A stretch of DNA of 11,715 nucleotides, taken from positions 1 to 11,715 of the forward strand of contig CAXRGH010000037.1 in the NCBI GenBank assembly GCA_964230195.1, read 5' to 3'. The notes beneath the pieces were generated by a model. The model ran no database searches. It saw only the letters and a list, made by a program, of their open reading frames with translations, and was not told where the DNA came from. Positions within the stretch are counted from its first letter, which is position 1, and every line of letters starts with the position of its first letter. Positions 6,590 through 11,715 of the stretch are shown piece by piece. A program made the translations under genes and the position numbers. Source of the stretch: CAXRGH01 sp964230195. GTDB taxonomy: Bacteria; Pseudomonadota; Gammaproteobacteria; Enterobacterales; Alteromonadaceae.

Positions 6590-8692
6590 GAGTTTACTCA
6601 CCAGCCCGCTGGCGCGCTCAGTGGTGGTGTGAATCGCTTTATTCAAGATGGGTGTATTGGCAAATAAGGTGAATTGCTGAGCCGCACGCGTAATACCGGT
6701 ATACACCAACTCTCGGGTCAAAATTGGCGTGTATTCGGGGGGAAGCACCATGACGGTATGAGCAAATTCACTGCCTTGTGATTTGTGAATGGTCATGGCA
6801 TAAGCCGTTTCATGCTGCGGCACTCTACTTGGTAATACCCCCCGCGTAGAGCCATCGGGTAATTCAAAATACACTTTTAGACGGCTGGACTGGTTGGTCT
6901 CGTCAGTCTCTGTAATGCATATTCCAATATCGCCATTAAACAAACCCAAATTGGGGTCATTTTTGGTGATCATGATAGGACGGCCGTGGTACCACAATTC
7001 GTCCTTATGTTGAATCAACTGGGCATGATTCAAAGCAGCTTGGATCCGTTGATTCAACCCTGTTACACCAAAATCACCTTCGCGCACGGCACATAACAAG
7101 CGGCTGCTTCCAAATTGTTTGAGTGCTGATGTAGCCAATGACAGATCGCTGGGTGTCGTTGCCTGTTGATGTATCGCACTCAAGTAACCCTGATATGAAC
7201 GAACCATGAGTTTAATCAACTCTTGGTACTGAGACTCATTAAGAGAGTGGTGTGATATGTCGGTGAAGCCGCGCTGCCATGTACGTTCAACCGCCCTGCT
7301 ATCACCTTGATTGACACCGCGAGCAAGGAAGCCAATGCCCGACTCTGCGTGAAAGCGGTAACTCTTTCTGAGCATACACAAACTGTCCGCCACCGGGCTA
7401 GGGGTAGCAAGGGTTTCAGATAGTTCTGAAGTCACGTTAAACCCCGTAAGGTTAGTGAGACTTTCCCGTTGTTCAGCGCTGTAGCCTTGATGGTGGAAAC
7501 TACAAATATCACCCAAGACGGCACCCGCATCCACTGACGCTAGTTGATCTTTATCTCCCAACAGGATGAGACGGGCGGATGGCGGTAATGCTGTCAGTAA
7601 TTTATACATCATGGGTAAATCAACCATAGAGGCTTCGTCCACCACTAACACATCCAGATGTAACGGATTACGCGCATTGTGTTTGAATTCTGCACTGTTT
7701 CGCTTTGCACCCAGTAGACGGTGAAGAGTGCTTGCTTCTTGCGGAATGGCATGGGTAATCTCTTGTGATAGCGCCAGCGCTTGCACCGCTTTGCCCATTT
7801 GTTCTGTCATACGAGCCGCTGCCTTACCCGTGGGCGCAACCATTTTGATAATAGGACTGATCCCGAGTTGTTGATACTGAGTGATGAGAGCCACCAGTAG
7901 CTTGGTAACCGTGGTGGTTTTCCCCGTTCCTGGACCACCTGAAATCACGGCAAAACGGCGGGTCACAGCAACTGCTGCTGCAATCTTTTGCCAATCAATA
8001 GTGTATTGCAAAGGAACTAGTGTATCTAAAGCCTTCAAATCCTCAACATGAGCTGCGGTGCTGACAACCGACACTATGGCATCCCAATCGAGGGGAGATT
8101 GAGATGGCCCGTAATCAACAATATTGAGATAATCTGAGACTACTGTTTTACGGTCTTCATTGTTTGCATCATTCGGCAACGCTTGCAATGCCTGCCACAG
8201 AAACGAGTATTGTCGATAAAACAGTTGGTTCAGGGTGTCTCGCAATAAGCGGGTTGCTTTTGGTGGCATGCTCACCGGCTGGCTTAATCCTGATAACTTG
8301 GTGGCTACTGTCAATTCATAATGCCAATAACGATTAAGAAATAATCGTTGCCCGTCAAAGACAAACGGCAAGGGATCATCGCCAGTAAGACTCACGAGTG
8401 TTGATTGTGCGAATAGCTCTCTAAAGTTTTGAGTGAAGTGAAACGGTTTGATGAGTTCTGATAGTTCGGAAGAAACCCCCAAAACACGCGACAAATCATT
8501 GGCAACGTCTTTTTCGTCATAGACATTAAGGCAACTGTTTCCTTTACCTAATTCTGCACTCAAAATGGCGGCCAATAGTACCAAGGATTCATGGCCACCT
8601 TGCTGTTCAATAAACCGTGCAAATTGTTCATCCAGTGGGCGAAAGATACGCTTTTCATGGAGCTGTTGGATAACCTTCATTACGTGACTCAT
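6581..8692 (-). CDS. recD: RecBCD enzyme subunit RecD (5'-3' helicase)
   Basis: The 703-residue protein is the superfamily 1B helicase subunit of RecBCD (exonuclease V), which tracks 5' to 3' on one strand during processing of double-strand breaks. Helicase motifs in order are Walker A GGPGTGKTT (252-260, K258), motif Ia APTGKAAARM (286-295), Walker B VVDEASMVDL (350-359, D352 and E353), motif III LLGDKDQLASVDAGAVLGDI (377-396), motif IV LRKSYRF (441-447), motif V AMTIHKSQGSEF (632-643) and motif VI ELVYTGITRA (661-670). All look intact. The N-terminal domain (1 to about 240) is the RecB-contacting part in known structures. The protein is about 95 residues longer than E. coli RecD (608), with the extra apparently spread through the N-terminal part and loops. 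The start overlaps the recB stop in an ATGA junction and has a GGAGGT ribosome site six bases upstream, so it is co-translated with recB. Confidence 0.96.
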   Translation of the reverse strand: MSHVMKVIQQLHEKRIFRPLDEQFARFIEQQGGHESLVLLAAILSAELGKGNSCLNVYDEKDVANDLSRVLGVSSELSELIKPFHFTQNFRELFAQSTLVSLTGDDPLPFVFDGQRLFLNRYWHYELTVATKLSGLSQPVSMPPKATRLLRDTLNQLFYRQYSFLWQALQALPNDANNEDRKTVVSDYLNIVDYGPSQSPLDWDAIVSVVSTAAHVEDLKALDTLVPLQYTIDWQKIAAAVAVTRRFAVISGGPGTGKTTTVTKLLVALITQYQQLGISPIIKMVAPTGKAAARMTEQMGKAVQALALSQEITHAIPQEASTLHRLLGAKRNSAEFKHNARNPLHLDVLVVDEASMVDLPMMYKLLTALPPSARLILLGDKDQLASVDAGAVLGDICSFHHQGYSAEQRESLTNLTGFNVTSELSETLATPSPVADSLCMLRKSYRFHAESGIGFLARGVNQGDSRAVERTWQRGFTDISHHSLNESQYQELIKLMVRSYQGYLSAIHQQATTPSDLSLATSALKQFGSSRLLCAVREGDFGVTGLNQRIQAALNHAQLIQHKDELWYHGRPIMITKNDPNLGLFNGDIGICITETDETNQSSRLKVYFELPDGSTRGVLPSRVPQHETAYAMTIHKSQGSEFAHTVMVLPPEYTPILTRELVYTGITRAAQQFTLFANTPILNKAIHTTTERASGLVSKLKN

Positions 8693-11600
8693 GAGTGCAC
8701 CTCCGTGGCCACAGAATGGATAGGCTGGTGACCATCAATCAGGGCATCGAGTGCCATCAAGAAAGCTTCACTGGGTTTGGTGTAGAAAATACCGTTTTGA
8801 CTATTTCCATCCATGCCTCTAAGGAATAAATAATAGACACCGCCGAAATGTACATCGTATTGATAATCGGGAAGGCGACTGCGCAAGAAACGATGTAATG
8901 CCAGCGCATAGATTTGGTATTGTAAGTCGTACCTGTGGTCTGCCATAGCATTAGCCAAGGCATTCTGGTGATAACAACTGACATCATCCCCTAAATAGTT
9001 GGATTTCCAATCCAACACGTAATATCGTCCACTGTCCTCAAAGATCAAATCAATAAAGCCCTTGAGCATACCTTTCACTGTCTCAAACCCCAGAGCGCCT
9101 GCTTGTGCTGATAGTGCGTCATGGGTCATTACGACTTGGTTTAAGGCATCCGCCTGTAGCACCTTAATGGGGAGTAAAAACTCCATTTCAACTAAGCATT
9201 GTTGTGATGTTTTTTGATTGAGTTTGAGTGCTTTGCCATCTAATGGGGTTGCCAGCACGGTATCAATTAACTGTTGTAGCACGGGTAACCAAGCATCCTC
9301 ATATTGCTCTGTTTCCATAAGCGTCTTTATCACTTGCGTGTTGTGAGGGCTATTTGCAGGTTCGGCAAAGACCACTTCCTCAAATAGTGTATGTAAAAAG
9401 GTGCCTGGTCTTGCCCCTTTTGGAAACTGGAAAATCGTGTATTGGTCATCGTCCGACACTGAGGTATTGACGTCTGTGATGTCATCATCTGTGGAGTCGG
9501 TATCCAGTGTTAATAAATCCATTGGTTGATTAAACGCTGAATGATGGGATTGATGTGACGAATCTTGGCGAATAATGCCGGAGTAACTGGTCATTCGCCA
9601 GTTGCCGTCAATTGGGCGGTTCATGGTATTAGCTGACAAGGTGATGGGCCCAGTATCCTGTATTTGATATGCTGGTATATTGACGCTGGGTAGTGGGCTG
9701 ATGACGGCATGTGGATTGTCATCTGTCCATGCGGTCAGTGCCGCTTTTAGTTCTTCGGTGGTGCACATTTGTCCCTTTTGCAATGCGTACCCTAAGGCGC
9801 TTAAGTGGGATTGACTGGCTTTGAAATTACCATCTTTAATGGCGCCAACCCCCATGTAGCAGCCGTAAACGGCTCGTGTAACCGCAACATACAGCAACCG
9901 AAGATCCTCTGCTAAACGCTCCTCTTCGGCAAACTGCAGGTGCGCTTTATCTAAGGTCAGGTCAAGGCAGGTGGTTTTACTGATTTTGTCGTAATACTTT
10001 GCGGTTTTTTGACGTGTGAAGCCCATGGCAAAGGGTACAAATACTAAGTCATATTCTAAGCCCTTCGATTTGTGGATGGTAATAATTTGAACCAAGTTTC
10101 GCTCTGACTCAAGGCGCTGGATCTGGTCATCATTACCTGTGCCATAAGTGTGTGCATGTTCAATCGCATCATTCAGCCAACGTAATAAACCGTGTTGGCT
10201 ATCAATGTCTAAACTGGCTTGTTGCAACAGTTCACTGAGGTGCATTAAGTGAGTCACATCTGCCTCACCTTGGGATTGTTGCAACAATCGCTCGGCGATT
10301 TGTCGTTGACTCATCAAATGACGGATCATGGGTAATATTCCACGTTTACGCCAGTGGTATTGATAATCACGAAATTCGGTAACCACTGAATCCCATTGGT
10401 TTTCATCATGATTCAGTTGGTCTAATCCATGAGCATCCAACCCCATGAGTGTGGTTGCCATGGCGGCACGTAACAAACTGTGGTCATCCGGTGCTAACAC
10501 GCCAGTGAGTATGGTTGCCAACGCTTTTGCCACGGTTGTTTTAAACACGCTCTCTTTATTGGACAGGTAAACACTGGCAATACCTTGTTTGGCTAATGCT
10601 TGTTTTACCAGTTGTGCTTGCTTACCTTTTCTAACGAGGATTGCAATATCACTGCCTTGTATCGGTTTGTTGCTCCCTTTGCTTTCAAAGTAAGCATCAC
10701 CGATCTGTGAGGCGGTGAGTAATCGACTGATCTCACGCGCTGTGGCGTCAGCCATCATGGTTTCATAGGCTCCCATGGATAACGGCTGACTACTGTCGTT
10801 TTCATTGTCACCATTAGTGTCGCTGTCACTGTCATTGGCAAACCAATAACGCATGGCCGGTTGTTTTTGACCCGCGACATACCAATGCATTTTGTCTGCA
10901 TTCGGGTTGGCATCAACAGGATGAAAGGGGATGTCACTGTCATAGATAAAAGGTTTGTCTGCAGATGCAAACACTTGGTTCGCAGAGCACACCATGGCTT
11001 GGGAGGATCGCCAATTCACCGACAAGGTGAAATGTGAGTTGACCGCTTGCCGAGCCTCAATGTAGGTGAATATGTCAGCACCACGGAAACCATAAATGGC
11101 TTGCTTGGGATCACCAATCATAAACCAGCCACACTCGGGGTTATTGAGATAAAGCGACTGAAATATCTGGTATTGCAGGGGATCGGTATCTTGGAACTCG
11201 TCAATCATGGCCACCGGAAATAAGCTGCGAATACGGTGACTGAGGATTTCCTCATCATCATGTTCTATAGCGTGTGCAAGTTGACTTAGCAGATCATCAA
11301 ATGACAACACTTGCTGTTTTTGCTTATTCGCAGCCAACGCCTTTTTGCATTGAATAATGGCATCAGCACCAAGTTCAGCTTTTTCATCGGTGGGGATTTC
11401 TAGAAACGCTTCAATGGCTTCAAATAAGGGATGCTCGGGCGGCGTTTTACCTTTATTGGTTTTTTTAATCAGCGCCGACTGGGTAAAATGTGGCAGTGCC
11501 TTGGGATAACTCAGGGATACTGTGTCTTTCGCAGCCCACGTTCCCACCTGTTCCAACCAACCATCAAGATGCTGAGACTTAAACGCAGGGCGAATCATAT

Positions 11601-11715
11601 CCCCCAACTCGCCGGCAATACTGAGCCATTGTTTTTTGATGTCAGAAATTGCCGCCATGCGCTCGTTTAGCTTTACCGGAAGATGAGATTTACTAACATC
11701 AGGCTTTATCTCAAT
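8689..11715 (-). CDS. recB: RecBCD enzyme subunit RecB (3'-5' helicase and nuclease), 5' end beyond the window
   Basis: The frame is open to the right edge, so the gene is partial: 1008 residues are visible, 19 of them upstream of the first in-window ATG (11658). That ATG is internal, not the start. By comparison with E. coli RecB (1180 residues), about 180 N-terminal residues with the Walker A motif are missing. Numbered from the ATG at 11658, superfamily 1A helicase motifs are SFDDLL (119-124), IDEFQDTDP (152-160), GDPKQAIYGFRGAD (182-195), NWRS (215-218), TIHKSKGLEYDLVF (527-540) and LLYVAVTRA (588-596). The C-terminal nuclease domain has GTFLH (752-756, H756), GFIDLIF (867-873, D870) and DWKSNYLG (883-890, D883 and K885). 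These match E. coli H956, D1067, D1080 and K1082, so nuclease activity is expected. Acidic low-complexity stretches occur at 277-290 and 719-738. The stop overlaps the recD start by four bases. recC probably lies upstream, outside the window. Confidence 0.97.
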   Translation of the reverse strand: MEIKPDVSKSHLPVKLNERMAAISDIKKQWLSIAGELGDMIRPAFKSQHLDGWLEQVGTWAAKDTVSLSYPKALPHFTQSALIKKTNKGKTPPEHPLFEAIEAFLEIPTDEKAELGADAIIQCKKALAANKQKQQVLSFDDLLSQLAHAIEHDDEEILSHRIRSLFPVAMIDEFQDTDPLQYQIFQSLYLNNPECGWFMIGDPKQAIYGFRGADIFTYIEARQAVNSHFTLSVNWRSSQAMVCSANQVFASADKPFIYDSDIPFHPVDANPNADKMHWYVAGQKQPAMRYWFANDSDSDTNGDNENDSSQPLSMGAYETMMADATAREISRLLTASQIGDAYFESKGSNKPIQGSDIAILVRKGKQAQLVKQALAKQGIASVYLSNKESVFKTTVAKALATILTGVLAPDDHSLLRAAMATTLMGLDAHGLDQLNHDENQWDSVVTEFRDYQYHWRKRGILPMIRHLMSQRQIAERLLQQSQGEADVTHLMHLSELLQQASLDIDSQHGLLRWLNDAIEHAHTYGTGNDDQIQRLESERNLVQIITIHKSKGLEYDLVFVPFAMGFTRQKTAKYYDKISKTTCLDLTLDKAHLQFAEEERLAEDLRLLYVAVTRAVYGCYMGVGAIKDGNFKASQSHLSALGYALQKGQMCTTEELKAALTAWTDDNPHAVISPLPSVNIPAYQIQDTGPITLSANTMNRPIDGNWRMTSYSGIIRQDSSHQSHHSAFNQPMDLLTLDTDSTDDDITDVNTSVSDDDQYTIFQFPKGARPGTFLHTLFEEVVFAEPANSPHNTQVIKTLMETEQYEDAWLPVLQQLIDTVLATPLDGKALKLNQKTSQQCLVEMEFLLPIKVLQADALNQVVMTHDALSAQAGALGFETVKGMLKGFIDLIFEDSGRYYVLDWKSNYLGDDVSCYHQNALANAMADHRYDLQYQIYALALHRFLRSRLPDYQYDVHFGGVYYLFLRGMDGNSQNGIFYTKPSEAFLMALDALIDGHQPIHSVATEVHS
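8699..8704 (-). promoter_or_regulatory. recD ribosome binding site inside the end of recB
   Basis: The minus strand reads GGAGGT six bases before the recD ATG (8692). It lies in the final codons of recB and supports this start over an in-frame ATG four codons later (8680). Confidence 0.75.

Noticed and set aside
11656..11658. ATG at 11658 as the true recB start
   Set aside because: The frame stays open to the window edge, and the essential N-terminal helicase motif would be missing. The position corresponds to roughly residue 200 of E. coli RecB.

Overview
The window looks like a chromosomal segment of a gammaproteobacterium, probably a marine one (Alteromonadales, Shewanella or Vibrio-like). 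This placement rests on the RecB/RecD type, the Vibrio-like HutG and the moderate GC content, and I hold it only moderately. It holds two housekeeping blocks: a complete histidine-utilisation (hut) cluster on the left and the end of a recBCD-type operon on the right. I see no insertion sequence, phage gene, tRNA, CRISPR array or sign of gene transfer.

Bases 1-206 are an intergenic stretch with no gene I can support. hutI and hutG (2493 down to 207) form a leftward unit whose coding regions overlap by 17 bases. hutC, hutU and hutH (2610 to 6526) form a rightward unit with very tight junctions. The two units diverge from a 116-base region (2494-2609) containing a perfect 16-bp palindrome that matches the known HutC operator type. 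Candidate promoters for both directions are placed as mirror images around this palindrome.

Together the enzymes carry out the four-step hut pathway: HutH (histidine to urocanate), HutU (urocanate to imidazolonepropionate), HutI (to formiminoglutamate) and HutG (to glutamate and formamide). HutC is the GntR-family repressor, expected to release DNA when urocanate builds up. No HutF and no histidine transporter is present here.

A hairpin at 6549-6575 separates hutH from the convergent recBD block. recD (8692 to 6581) and recB (running in from beyond 11715 to 8689) overlap by four bases in an ATGA junction and encode two subunits of the RecBCD helicase-nuclease. recB is cut by the window edge and lacks roughly its first 180 residues, including the expected Walker A motif. 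recC is not visible and would be expected upstream, beyond the right edge.

I found no evidence of a new multi-gene system. The most interesting details are the symmetric divergent promoter with a third, 10-bp-phased operator half-site, a cysteine in HutG where the arginase fold normally has a metal-binding aspartate, and acidic low-complexity segments in RecB.
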